Below, one piece after another: positions 27,437 through 35,062 of a DNA stretch of 62,397 bases. Under the pieces are notes generated by a model that was not told the origin of the DNA, ran no database searches, and saw only the letters and a list, made by a program, of their open reading frames with translations. The DNA is taken from positions 1 to 62,397 of the forward strand of contig JALOTF010000004.1 in NCBI GenBank assembly GCA_025458025.1, read 5' to 3'. Numbering within the stretch: position 1 is the stretch's first letter; each line of letters begins with the position of its first letter. The position numbers and the translations under genes are program-made. Source of the DNA: Beijerinckiaceae bacterium (GTDB taxonomy: Bacteria > Pseudomonadota > Alphaproteobacteria > Rhizobiales > Beijerinckiaceae).

Positions 27437-27467
27437 TTGTGCATCGCAACATTTTTTGTGCAATGCA
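27437..27467. promoter_or_regulatory. Direct repeats upstream of the phasin gene, candidate PhaR-type operator
   Basis: The motif ttgtgcaNNgca occurs at 27437-27448 and again at 27456-27467, 19 bp apart (about two helical turns on one face), 73-103 bp upstream of the phasin start. PHA regulators of the PhaR type bind TGC/GCA-rich sites before phasin genes, so this is a plausible operator. No phaR gene is in the window. Confidence 0.45.
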
Positions 27468-27563
27468 GCATAATCGTCGCTTGCCTTAGTGGAATGTTCC
27501 CTGGAGGCCGAAAGCCCGCTTGACCGCCCCCCTCCCCTATGGCAAGGGCTCGCGCCTAGTGTC

Positions 27564-27638
<75 letters not shown>

Positions 27639-27657
27639 GTTTTTCCCGGCAGCGTCT

Positions 27658-29016
27658 TTACTCCGCAGCCTGCGCCCAGCGCGGCATGGCGTTCAGCGCA
27701 TTCACGAGCGGCGCCTCGTAGGAACCTGCGGGACGGATCACCCGCACCTCGCCCGCTTCCACCAGCACTTCTGCCGGCATTGGGTGCGACAGGAAGCTCA
27801 CCGGGCTGGCCGAGAGGCCGTAGGCGCCGGATTGCATCACCGCCACGAGATCGCCCGCCTGCAAGTCCGGCAGGGCCGTCTGTCGCCCGAGGGTATCGAG
27901 CGGCGTGCAGAGCGGGCCCACGAGATGCGTCTCGCCCGTCACGGGCTGATCGAGATGCGAAGGCGCAATGATCGGATAATCGCGCTTGATCACCTGCCCG
28001 AGATTGCCCGAGGCCGCGAGATGGTGGTGCATGCCGCCATCTATCACCACGAAGCGCTGGCAGCGTGATATTTTCACCGCACGCACGCGACCGATATAGA
28101 GCCCCACCGGTCCGGCCAGCCAACGCCCCGGCTCAACGAGCACATGGGCATCTTTCAACAGCGGATCAGCCGCCAATTGCGCCTTCAGGGCCGGAAGGCC
28201 CGCCCGGATAACGGCAAGATCGAGCGTCGCATCGCCGGCATGATACGGAATGCCCAGGCCGCCGCCGAGATCGATGGAGCGCAGGGGCACGCCTGCAAGT
28301 GCCGCAAGGCGACTCGCAAGGTCGAGGCCGCAGCGCCATTGATCGAGCAGCACGGCCGCATCGAGAATCTGCGTTCCGGCGAAGAGATGGATTCCCGCAA
28401 GATCGAGCGAGGGCTGGGCTTTTACCGCCGCAACCGCTTCCGCCATCTGCTCCTCGTCGATGCCGAAGGCGGAAGGCTTGCCGCCCATGCGCATGGCCCC
28501 GCCCTGCGCCTGCGAGCCCGGATTGATGCGCAACGAGACACGCGCCTTCAGGCCCAAAGTCGCTGCACGGGCCGCGACCATCGCGATTTCGTCGAAGCCC
28601 TCGAGGTGAACCTCGCCGATCCCCTCGCGCAAGACGAGATCAATTTCTGCTTCGCCCTTGCCGGGGCCCGCGAAGAGAATGCGCTTGGCGACGCAACCGG
28701 CGGAACGCGCGAGCAGGAATTCCGCACCGGAGGCGATTTCCAGCCCCGCGCCCTCTTCCACCAACACGCCGGCGATCGCCGGATTGGGGTTCGCCTTGAT
28801 GGAGTAATAGACCTCGGCGAAGCCTTCGAGCGCACTCGACAAGGCCCGGAAGCGCTTACGCAACAGGCCCGCATCATAGGCGTAAAGCGGCGTGCCGAAC
28901 CGCGCCGCGAGATCGGCCACAGCCACCCCGCCCAGCACGAGGCCCTTGGGCGAAACAGCGAAATTCTCGACGATCAGCGAGGCAGCGAGCGGGGCAACCG
29001 TGAGGGGCGTGTTCAT
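27658..29016 (-). CDS. Fold-type III PLP-dependent decarboxylase, exosortase-system type (TIGR03099-like)
   Basis: A 452-residue decarboxylase of the alanine-racemase-fold (DapDC/OrnDC) group. The PLP lysine is K74 in VYYSIKANPNP; GIHLFAGTQIL, SIDLGGGLGIPYHAGD and VEPGRWLAGPVG are the phosphate and substrate elements. In place of the usual CESGD of diaminopimelate decarboxylase it has GPLCTPLDTLG, and QSGAYGLSASPVSFLSHP follows; this pair is typical of the subfamily found beside exosortase loci. The start overlaps the ligase stop by 4 bp. By analogy with BtrK, it may decarboxylate an amino acid bound to the neighbouring ACP rather than a free one; that is inference. Confidence 0.88.
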   Translation of the reverse strand: MNTPLTVAPLAASLIVENFAVSPKGLVLGGVAVADLAARFGTPLYAYDAGLLRKRFRALSSALEGFAEVYYSIKANPNPAIAGVLVEEGAGLEIASGAEFLLARSAGCVAKRILFAGPGKGEAEIDLVLREGIGEVHLEGFDEIAMVAARAATLGLKARVSLRINPGSQAQGGAMRMGGKPSAFGIDEEQMAEAVAAVKAQPSLDLAGIHLFAGTQILDAAVLLDQWRCGLDLASRLAALAGVPLRSIDLGGGLGIPYHAGDATLDLAVIRAGLPALKAQLAADPLLKDAHVLVEPGRWLAGPVGLYIGRVRAVKISRCQRFVVIDGGMHHHLAASGNLGQVIKRDYPIIAPSHLDQPVTGETHLVGPLCTPLDTLGRQTALPDLQAGDLVAVMQSGAYGLSASPVSFLSHPMPAEVLVEAGEVRVIRPAGSYEAPLVNALNAMPRWAQAAE

Positions 29017-30527
29017 GCCGCGCGCTCCGCCACAAGGCGTTTGTAATCCACCTTGCCGTTGGGCGTCACCGGCAGTTCCGGCACAAGCTCAATGCGCGAG
29101 GGCACCATGTGGGCGGGCAGACGTTCGGCCAGTTCTTTCAGGATCTGGTCGGTATCGAGCCGCTCCTGCTGGCCCACGGCCACGGCGAGCAGGCGCTGGC
29201 CCAGCCATTCATCGGGCACGCCGATGGCCGCGACCTGCCGGAACGCGCCGGAGAGCATCAGCGCATCCTCCACCTCGCTGGGGCTTATGCGATAGCCGGC
29301 TGATTTGATCATCGCATCCTGCCGGCCCACAAAATAGAGGTAGCCTTCCTCATCCTCATAGACGAGATCGCCCGACCAGCAGACGAGTTCCGCGCCCTCA
29401 TGTGGCGCGCGCAAAGGGTTGGGCCTGAGCACGCGGGCGGTTTCTTCCGGCCGGCGCCAATAGCCCATCGAAACCGTCGGGCCACGATGCACGAGAATGC
29501 CCGGTTCGCCCGGCTTCGCGCGTCGTCCATCCGCCGTGAGCGGGAAAACCTCGCATTCGGGAATGGCCTTGCCGATGGAAGTGGGGCGGCGATCCACCTC
29601 GGCGGGGGTGAGATAGGTCGAGCGGAAAGCCTCCGTGAGGCCATACATCAGGAAAATCTGCGTTGTGGGCAGGATTTCCCGCAGGCGACGCACGGTTGCC
29701 TCGGGCACCGCACCGCCGGAATTGGTGATGTAGCGCAGATGCGGAAGGGGCGTGCGCGCGAGGCTCGGTGCCGCCTTGGTGAGGATGGCCCAGATGGTGG
29801 GAACGCCGGCAACACCGGTGATCTGGTGTTTGGCCAGTTCACGCACGATCTGGTCGCCCATCTGGAAGGTGAAGAGCACAATCGTCGCGCCCTGCTCCAC
29901 CACCGTGAGCAGCTGGTTCAGCCCGTAATCGAAGCTGAAGGGCAGGATGGAGAGGATGCGATCTTCCGCGGTGATCGACAGATAGGTGCGCACGATGCGC
30001 GTGCCCGCGACGAGATTCGCATGGCTCAGCATCACGCCCTTCGGGGCGCCGGTGGAACCGGATGTGTAGAGAATCGCGGCGAGATCCGGCCCGATGCCGC
30101 GCGCGGGCGGCGCTGGCGGCAGAGGCGGCCGATCCGCCGTGCAATCGAGCACGGAAAGACCCTCAATGCCTTCGATGGCATCGCCGAGCGCCTTGCGGTT
30201 CTCGGCATCCGTGTACAGCGCCTTCGCGCCGCTATCGACGAGGATATGGCGGATCTGCTGGGGCTTCAGCAGCGGATTGATTGGCACGAAGACCGCATCC
30301 ACACGGCTCGAAGCGAAGATTGCTGCGCATTTCTCGAGGTTCTTCGGCAGCAGAATGGCAATGCGGTCGCCGCGTTCAACGCCGGCGGCTTGGAAAACGG
30401 CGGCCAGCTTTTCCACCTCATCGGATAGCTGGCGGAACGACCAGCTCCGGCTGCCTTCAATCAGCGCAGGGCGATCAGGATCGGGTTTCGGTAAGGCGAG
30501 CAGATCGTGCAGCAGGATCGGGTTCAT
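29013..30527 (-). CDS. AMP-forming acyl/aminoacyl ligase, exosortase-system type (TIGR03098-like)
   Basis: A 504-residue ANL-superfamily adenylating enzyme. The AMP-binding core is LYTSGSTGAPKGVMLSHANL, followed by FLMYGLTEAFRSTYLTPAEV, WSGDLVYEDEEGYLYFVGRQ and a C-terminal catalytic Lys in TPNGKVDYKRL. The sequence around YGLTEAFRSTYL and RRPTSIGKAIP matches ligases annotated as exosortase A-associated. It would activate a carboxylic or amino acid as AMP ester and load the adjacent ACP. The start is ATG 30527, 7 bp after the ACP stop, and the end overlaps the decarboxylase start, so all are one operon. Confidence 0.9.
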   Translation of the reverse strand: MNPILLHDLLALPKPDPDRPALIEGSRSWSFRQLSDEVEKLAAVFQAAGVERGDRIAILLPKNLEKCAAIFASSRVDAVFVPINPLLKPQQIRHILVDSGAKALYTDAENRKALGDAIEGIEGLSVLDCTADRPPLPPAPPARGIGPDLAAILYTSGSTGAPKGVMLSHANLVAGTRIVRTYLSITAEDRILSILPFSFDYGLNQLLTVVEQGATIVLFTFQMGDQIVRELAKHQITGVAGVPTIWAILTKAAPSLARTPLPHLRYITNSGGAVPEATVRRLREILPTTQIFLMYGLTEAFRSTYLTPAEVDRRPTSIGKAIPECEVFPLTADGRRAKPGEPGILVHRGPTVSMGYWRRPEETARVLRPNPLRAPHEGAELVCWSGDLVYEDEEGYLYFVGRQDAMIKSAGYRISPSEVEDALMLSGAFRQVAAIGVPDEWLGQRLLAVAVGQQERLDTDQILKELAERLPAHMVPSRIELVPELPVTPNGKVDYKRLVAERAA

Positions 30528-30534
30528 GTGATCC

Positions 30535-30831
30535 TCACCCCTTGCGGCGACGCACGAAGGCGAGCAGCGCGCCAACGGTCTCGAAATTGTCGAGGGTGAA
30601 ATCATCATCGGCAATCTCGATGCCGAGTTCGTCCGACAGGAACGACATGAGCTGCAGGATCGCGAGCGAATCCAGCACGCCCGAAGAGAGAAGCGGCGTC
30701 TCATCCGTGAGTTCGAGATTGCGCGCGGCCGGAGACAGCTGGCGGAGGAATCCGATCAGCAGGGCACGTTCTGCCCCGTATGCATCCAGAGCCGGGATCA
30801 CCGGTGTTTCAACATGAGCCGTCGCAGACAT
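30535..30831 (-). CDS. Acyl carrier protein
   Basis: A 98-residue carrier protein. The phosphopantetheine site is Ser55 in SGVLDSLAILQLMSF, with the usual acidic helix II afterwards (DELGIEIADDDFTLDNFETV). The N-terminus has an extension of about 25 residues before helix I. It lies between the GNAT-like gene (12 bp) and the ligase gene (7 bp), which makes it a dedicated carrier for this pathway and not the fatty-acid AcpP. The PPTase at 24.5 kb is the nearest candidate to activate it. Confidence 0.93.
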   Translation of the reverse strand: MSATAHVETPVIPALDAYGAERALLIGFLRQLSPAARNLELTDETPLLSSGVLDSLAILQLMSFLSDELGIEIADDDFTLDNFETVGALLAFVRRRKG

Positions 30832-30843
30832 TCTGCCTCTCCT

Positions 30844-31686
30844 TCAAAAGTCGAACAGGGCCAGCTCCGAACCAAAATGGTCCGTCCGGTCCGGGAATGA
30901 ATCGCCCCGCGCAAACCAGATGCCATGAGGGCGGTAGCCCTGGCCGCGCCGGCCCTCGGGCCGCGCATCGATGCGCAACAGCAGCGTGCCGCGTGCCAGC
31001 ATGAAGCGCGCCAAAGCCGGCAGGCCTGCTTCGAGCGCCGCGCGGCTGCCGGCAAACAGTATGCGCGCGCCCGGCAGGCCACGCATGCGTATCGGTTTGA
31101 GAACAAGGAGATGGCGCGCCGATCCCTGTTCCAGCACAAGTGCCATGCAGCCCCAGGCGACATGCTCGGCGATGAGCGCATCCGGCGGGGCCCCCGCCGC
31201 GAGCGCTTCGCCGGGATTCCACCGACGCAGGCGCGCAGCCGAGGCGCGGAAAGCCATGAACGGCGTGCCGATCCATTCGATGCCACCGCTGGCCGGCACG
31301 AATCCGAAGGACGGCAGCATTTTCTGCACATCGGGCGTGGGTGTGAGATCGGTGAAGATCACCCGCTCGTCACGGAAAAGGGCGCGCAGCATGAGCGGTG
31401 CCTTCCAGCGATGCGTTTCGCGCACATACCAGCTGGAGACATTCACGATGGGCCGCAGCGTTTCGCCCCCGTTCATGCGCGGGGAGGCCGGCGTGAGGAT
31501 GATGCCGACCGGCTCGTTCTTGTCGATCCAGAAGAAGCCCGGCGGATAATCCAGTTCACGGTTGCCCGGCCAGGCGAACAGGCGCGCAATGGCCTTTTCC
31601 CAGAAGGCGCGGCCGCGTTCCGGAAAACCCTCCTCCAGCAATTGGAGGATCTCGGTCGCATTTTCGGGCCCGAATGGCCTCAGCAT
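30844..31686 (-). CDS. GNAT-like acyltransferase of unknown substrate
   Basis: A 280-residue protein that appears to hold an N-terminal GNAT-type domain: EILQLLEEGFPERGRAFWEK, GIILTPASPRMN, NVSSWYVRETHRWKAPLMLR as the acetyl-CoA-binding strand and helix, and FTDLTPTPDVQKMLPSFGFV. The C-terminal 130 residues resemble no family I know. It is the first gene of the operon, 12 bp before the ACP, so it may take an acyl group from the ACP and transfer it to an amine or hydroxyl. Related GNAT proteins sit in exosortase-associated clusters. The GNAT call is moderate. Confidence 0.65.
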   Translation of the reverse strand: MLRPFGPENATEILQLLEEGFPERGRAFWEKAIARLFAWPGNRELDYPPGFFWIDKNEPVGIILTPASPRMNGGETLRPIVNVSSWYVRETHRWKAPLMLRALFRDERVIFTDLTPTPDVQKMLPSFGFVPASGGIEWIGTPFMAFRASAARLRRWNPGEALAAGAPPDALIAEHVAWGCMALVLEQGSARHLLVLKPIRMRGLPGARILFAGSRAALEAGLPALARFMLARGTLLLRIDARPEGRRGQGYRPHGIWFARGDSFPDRTDHFGSELALFDF

Positions 31687-32136
31687 GCGCGCCTCACAGG
31701 GTTCTGGGCATCTTCAGGGGGCATTCTGGTACAATCACGGCCAAGACCATCCGCGCCGGCGCCGGCGCACCGACCGGGATATACGGAATAAATTCCGCAC
31801 CCACAGGTTGATCGCCGCGCCATAACCACCACTCACCTCTCGGCCCATTTGCACTAGAGTTTAGTGTGGCAGCACATGGGTGAAGATTCATCAAAAGGCA
31901 CGTTCGAGACGAATTTAAACTTAATTTTAGACTGACCACTCCCGACGAAAGGGCTGATATTTCTCTTAACCCCTCAACTTGCTCTTGAAACGGCATCAAA
32001 GACGAACAACCTTAGAGGGCAGAGTCCGGCTACCGGGTCGAATGGCCCGCCAACCGGGCGCTGTTCCCAAGCCGTTGATACCTGTTTGCCGGATTTTTCC
32101 GGTGACCTATCATCCGTCTGACGAGAAGGAGCCGCC
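31687..32136. other. AT-richer intergenic region between the ACP operon and the CPA2 antiporter gene
   Basis: 450 bp with no gene I can support, bounded by divergent genes, so it should carry both promoters. The centre (about 31905-31975) is much richer in A and T than its surroundings. A 101-codon minus-strand frame (31694-31999) is open, but its codon use is poor over the first half. A GC palindrome gccggcgccggc lies near 31760. I see no terminator or tRNA. Confidence 0.6.
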
Positions 32137-33834
32137 GTGGAGCACAATACCCCGCTCATTGCCACAATTGCCGTCGGCCTTGGGCTGGCCTTTGTGCTCG
32201 GGGTGCTGGCTCAGCGGTTCCGGCTGCCGCCGATTGTCGGTTATCTCGTCGCCGGCATCATGGTCGGGCCTTTCACGCCCGGCTTCGTTGCAGACCAGAA
32301 GCTTGCCATCGAGCTTGCCGAGATCGGCGTTATCCTGCTGATGTTCGGCGTGGGCTTGCATTTTTCGCTGAAGGATTTGCTGGCGGTGCGGGCCATCGCT
32401 GTGCCTGGCGCGATTGGGCAGATCGGGGTCGCAACGCTGCTCGGCATGGGCCTCGCATGGACCATGGGCTGGGGCATGGGGGCCGGCTTCGTTTTCGGCC
32501 TCGCGCTTTCGGTTGCGAGCACGGTGGTTTTGTTGCGCGCGTTGCAGGAGCGGCGGCAGATCGAGACTGAAAAGGGCCGGATCGCGGTCGGCTGGCTCAT
32601 TGTCGAAGATCTGGTGATGGTCATCACGCTGGTGCTCATCCCGCCGCTCGCAGCCTTCCTCGGCGGCAAAGCCCCGGCCGAGATGGCGAGCCCCGGCCTT
32701 GCGGCTTCGCTTGGCGTCGGGCCGATCTGGGGCACGCTGCTGATCACGGCGGTCAAGGTCGGGCTGTTTGTGGCGTCGATGCTTGTCTTCGGGCGCAAGC
32801 TTATCCCATGGATGCTGCATTACGTGGCCCATACGGGCTCGCGCGAATTGTTCCGGCTTGCGGTGCTGGCGATTGCCCTGGGCGTGGCCTTCGGTTCGGC
32901 GAAGCTGTTCGGTGTTTCGTTCGCGCTGGGCGCTTTCTTCGCCGGCATGGTGCTGGCGGAATCCCCGCTCAGCCATCAGGCCGCGAAGGAAACGCTGCCC
33001 CTGCGTGATGCCTTTGCGGTGCTGTTCTTCGTGTCGGTCGGCATGTTGCTCGATCCGCGCGTTTTTGCGAACCATCCCTTTGCGGTGATCGCGACCTTCA
33101 TGATCATCACGCTCGGCAAGTCGGTAGCGGCCTATCTGATCGTGCGCGCCTTCGGCCATTCGAAGAGCGTGGCGATGACCATTTCTGCGAGCCTCGCGCA
33201 AATTGGCGAGTTCTCGTTCATTCTCATCATGCTCGCCGTGAAGCTCGCGATCGTGCCGCAGGCCGCGAGCGATTTCGTGGTGGCCGGCGCGATCCTCTCC
33301 ATCCTTGTGAACCCCCTGATGTTCCTGGCGATTGACCGCTTCGCCACCCAACGCACGACCAACGAGACAGCCGGCTCTACATCGCCCTCCCCAGAGCCGC
33401 CGGCCGAGGAGGAACAGGAGGAACCAACGCACCTCGCCGGCCATGCGGTACTGGTGGGCCATGGCCGGGTGGGCTCGCGCATCCGCGCGACCTTGGCCGA
33501 ACGCGGCATTCCCCATCTCGTGGTGGAGGAAGAGGATTCCACCCTGGCCATGCTCAAGGCGCAGGGTGTGGAGGCTTTCCGTGGCCCCTGCGGCGAACCT
33601 GCGACTCTCGCGCGGCTCAATCTGGGGCAGGCGCGCTACCTCATTACAGCCATTCCCGATGCCTTCGAGGCAGGGCATCTCGTGGAGGCCGCCAAGGCTG
33701 CGAACCCCGCGATCTTTGTGGTGGCCCGGGCACACAGCACTGACGCAGTGGATTATCTCCGGAAGGTTGGTGCCGATGCCGTGCTGATGGGCGAGGAAGA
33801 GCTGGCGAAAGGCATGGCTGCGGCCTTGCCGTGA
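32137..33834 (+). CDS. CPA2-family cation:proton antiporter with TrkA-N domain (YbaL/KefB type)
   Basis: A 565-residue inner-membrane antiporter. Residues ~1-400 hold about 12 membrane helices (MEHNTPLIATIAVGLGLAFV, VGPFTPGFVADQKLAIELAE, IGVILLMFGVGLHFSLKDLL), and ~430-565 a Rossmann TrkA-N domain with GHAVLVGHGRVGSRIRATLA. It probably exchanges K+ or Na+ for H+. A Glu/Pro-rich linker (PEPPAEEEQEEPT) separates the parts. The start codon is GTG 32137, supported by GAGAAGGAG upstream. It converges with dctP. Confidence 0.92.
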   Translation: MEHNTPLIATIAVGLGLAFVLGVLAQRFRLPPIVGYLVAGIMVGPFTPGFVADQKLAIELAEIGVILLMFGVGLHFSLKDLLAVRAIAVPGAIGQIGVATLLGMGLAWTMGWGMGAGFVFGLALSVASTVVLLRALQERRQIETEKGRIAVGWLIVEDLVMVITLVLIPPLAAFLGGKAPAEMASPGLAASLGVGPIWGTLLITAVKVGLFVASMLVFGRKLIPWMLHYVAHTGSRELFRLAVLAIALGVAFGSAKLFGVSFALGAFFAGMVLAESPLSHQAAKETLPLRDAFAVLFFVSVGMLLDPRVFANHPFAVIATFMIITLGKSVAAYLIVRAFGHSKSVAMTISASLAQIGEFSFILIMLAVKLAIVPQAASDFVVAGAILSILVNPLMFLAIDRFATQRTTNETAGSTSPSPEPPAEEEQEEPTHLAGHAVLVGHGRVGSRIRATLAERGIPHLVVEEEDSTLAMLKAQGVEAFRGPCGEPATLARLNLGQARYLITAIPDAFEAGHLVEAAKAANPAIFVVARAHSTDAVDYLRKVGADAVLMGEEELAKGMAAALP

Positions 33835-33846
33835 TCAGGGCGCCGA

Positions 33847-34863
33847 TCAGGGTGCCATGCCCGTTTCACGGTGGATGGCCTCGACCAGCGCGCGGTTGAT
33901 GCGACTTGCGAAATCCTCGTGCACCGGCCGCAAAGCTTGCAGCCAGGCCGCACGATCCTCGCTTGAGAGGCGATGGAACTCCGTGCGTCCCGAAGCCTCC
34001 ATGGCCTTGAGTGCCTGCTCGTTCTCTTCCTGCGCGATGGAATTGGCATATTGCGTCGCTTCCGTCATGGCGCGACGCAGGGCCTGGCGAAGATCGCCCG
34101 GCAGGGCATCCCAGAACTTCCGGTTCACGATCACCGCATAGCCGAGATAGCCATGATCGGAGAGGGTCGTGTGCCGCTGCACCTCGTGCATCTGCTGGGT
34201 GTACATGTTGGAAGGCACGTTCTCGGTGCCATCCGCCACGCCGGCCTGCAAGGCAGCGTGAGACTCGGAGAACGCCATGGCGAGCGGGATCGCACCCAAG
34301 GCGCGCATCTGCACCTCCAGCACGCGCGAGTGCTGGATACGCATCCGCAGCCCGGAGAAATCCTCCGGCCGCTTCAGGGGCCGGTTCGCGCTCATGACCT
34401 TGAAGCCGTTATCCCAATAGGCGAGCCCGATGATACCTTTCGCCTCGAGCTTCGAGAAAAGCTGCTGCCCGATGGGGCCATTCACGACGCGTGAGAGCGC
34501 CGCGCGATCGGGGAAGATGAAGGGCAGGTCGAAAACCTCGAACTCCCGCACGCCCAGCGGAGCGAATTTCGCGAGGCTTGGTGCCAGCATCTGCACCGCG
34601 CCGAGTTGCAGGGCCTCCAGCTCCTCCTTGTCCTTGTAGAGCTGTGAATTGGGGTGAACTTCCACCTTCACACGGCCCTTCGTGTAGCGCTCCGCGAGTT
34701 CACGAAAACGCTCGGCACCCTTCCCCTTGGGGGTGTTGGGTGCCACGACATGGCTGAACTTCAGCACAATTGGCTGCTGCGCCACTGCTGAACCAGCCGC
34801 GAGCGAGCCAGCAATGAGGCTCGCCAGCGCCAACAGACATGACCGCTTCAGACGGCAGACCAT
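33847..34863 (-). CDS. dctP: TRAP transporter substrate-binding protein DctP
   Basis: A 338-residue periplasmic solute-binding protein. A signal peptide (LKRSCLLALASLIAGSLAAG, AVAQQ) precedes the DctP fold: LKFSHVVAPNTPKGKGAERF, EVHPNSQLYKDKEELEALQL, FEVFDLPFIFPDRAALSRV and RMRIQHSRVLEVQMRALGAI; the Arg in MRIQHS is the carboxylate-binding Arg of the family. It should bind a dicarboxylate or another organic acid. The membrane subunits dctQ and dctM are not next to it. It is divergent from a DctS/DctR-like pair. Confidence 0.93.
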   Translation of the reverse strand: MVCRLKRSCLLALASLIAGSLAAGSAVAQQPIVLKFSHVVAPNTPKGKGAERFRELAERYTKGRVKVEVHPNSQLYKDKEELEALQLGAVQMLAPSLAKFAPLGVREFEVFDLPFIFPDRAALSRVVNGPIGQQLFSKLEAKGIIGLAYWDNGFKVMSANRPLKRPEDFSGLRMRIQHSRVLEVQMRALGAIPLAMAFSESHAALQAGVADGTENVPSNMYTQQMHEVQRHTTLSDHGYLGYAVIVNRKFWDALPGDLRQALRRAMTEATQYANSIAQEENEQALKAMEASGRTEFHRLSSEDRAAWLQALRPVHEDFASRINRALVEAIHRETGMAP

Positions 34864-35062
34864 CGCTCCTCCCCTCTCACAAGCAACCTGCGGCTTGCCT
34901 GATCCGACAGAACCGGTTTCGTTTTTCTTCAGCGAAAGCGCCTACCCTGATGCTCCGGAGGCGGCTACGGATATCCGCACTCGCCGCCGACAGAGCGCCG
35001 CGTTAGCATGGCGGCATAACAGAAAACCGCAAGGTTTCGCGCGAAGGAGGAACGCGCAACGG

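Noticed and set aside
27658-31686. A complete exosortase/PEP-CTERM system
   Set aside because: Ligase and decarboxylase resemble exosortase-associated types, but no exosortase, PEP-CTERM substrate or EPS gene lies in the window.
31694-31999. A 101-codon minus-strand frame upstream of the GNAT-like gene
   Set aside because: The first half has low GC in third positions, unlike neighbours, and there is no recognisable domain. A shorter start cannot be excluded, so I left it as intergenic.
32110-33735. A 541-codon His/Arg-rich frame antisense to the CPA2 antiporter
   Set aside because: The plus strand has twelve plausible membrane helices and a TrkA-N domain. The antisense frame is a by-product of codon use.
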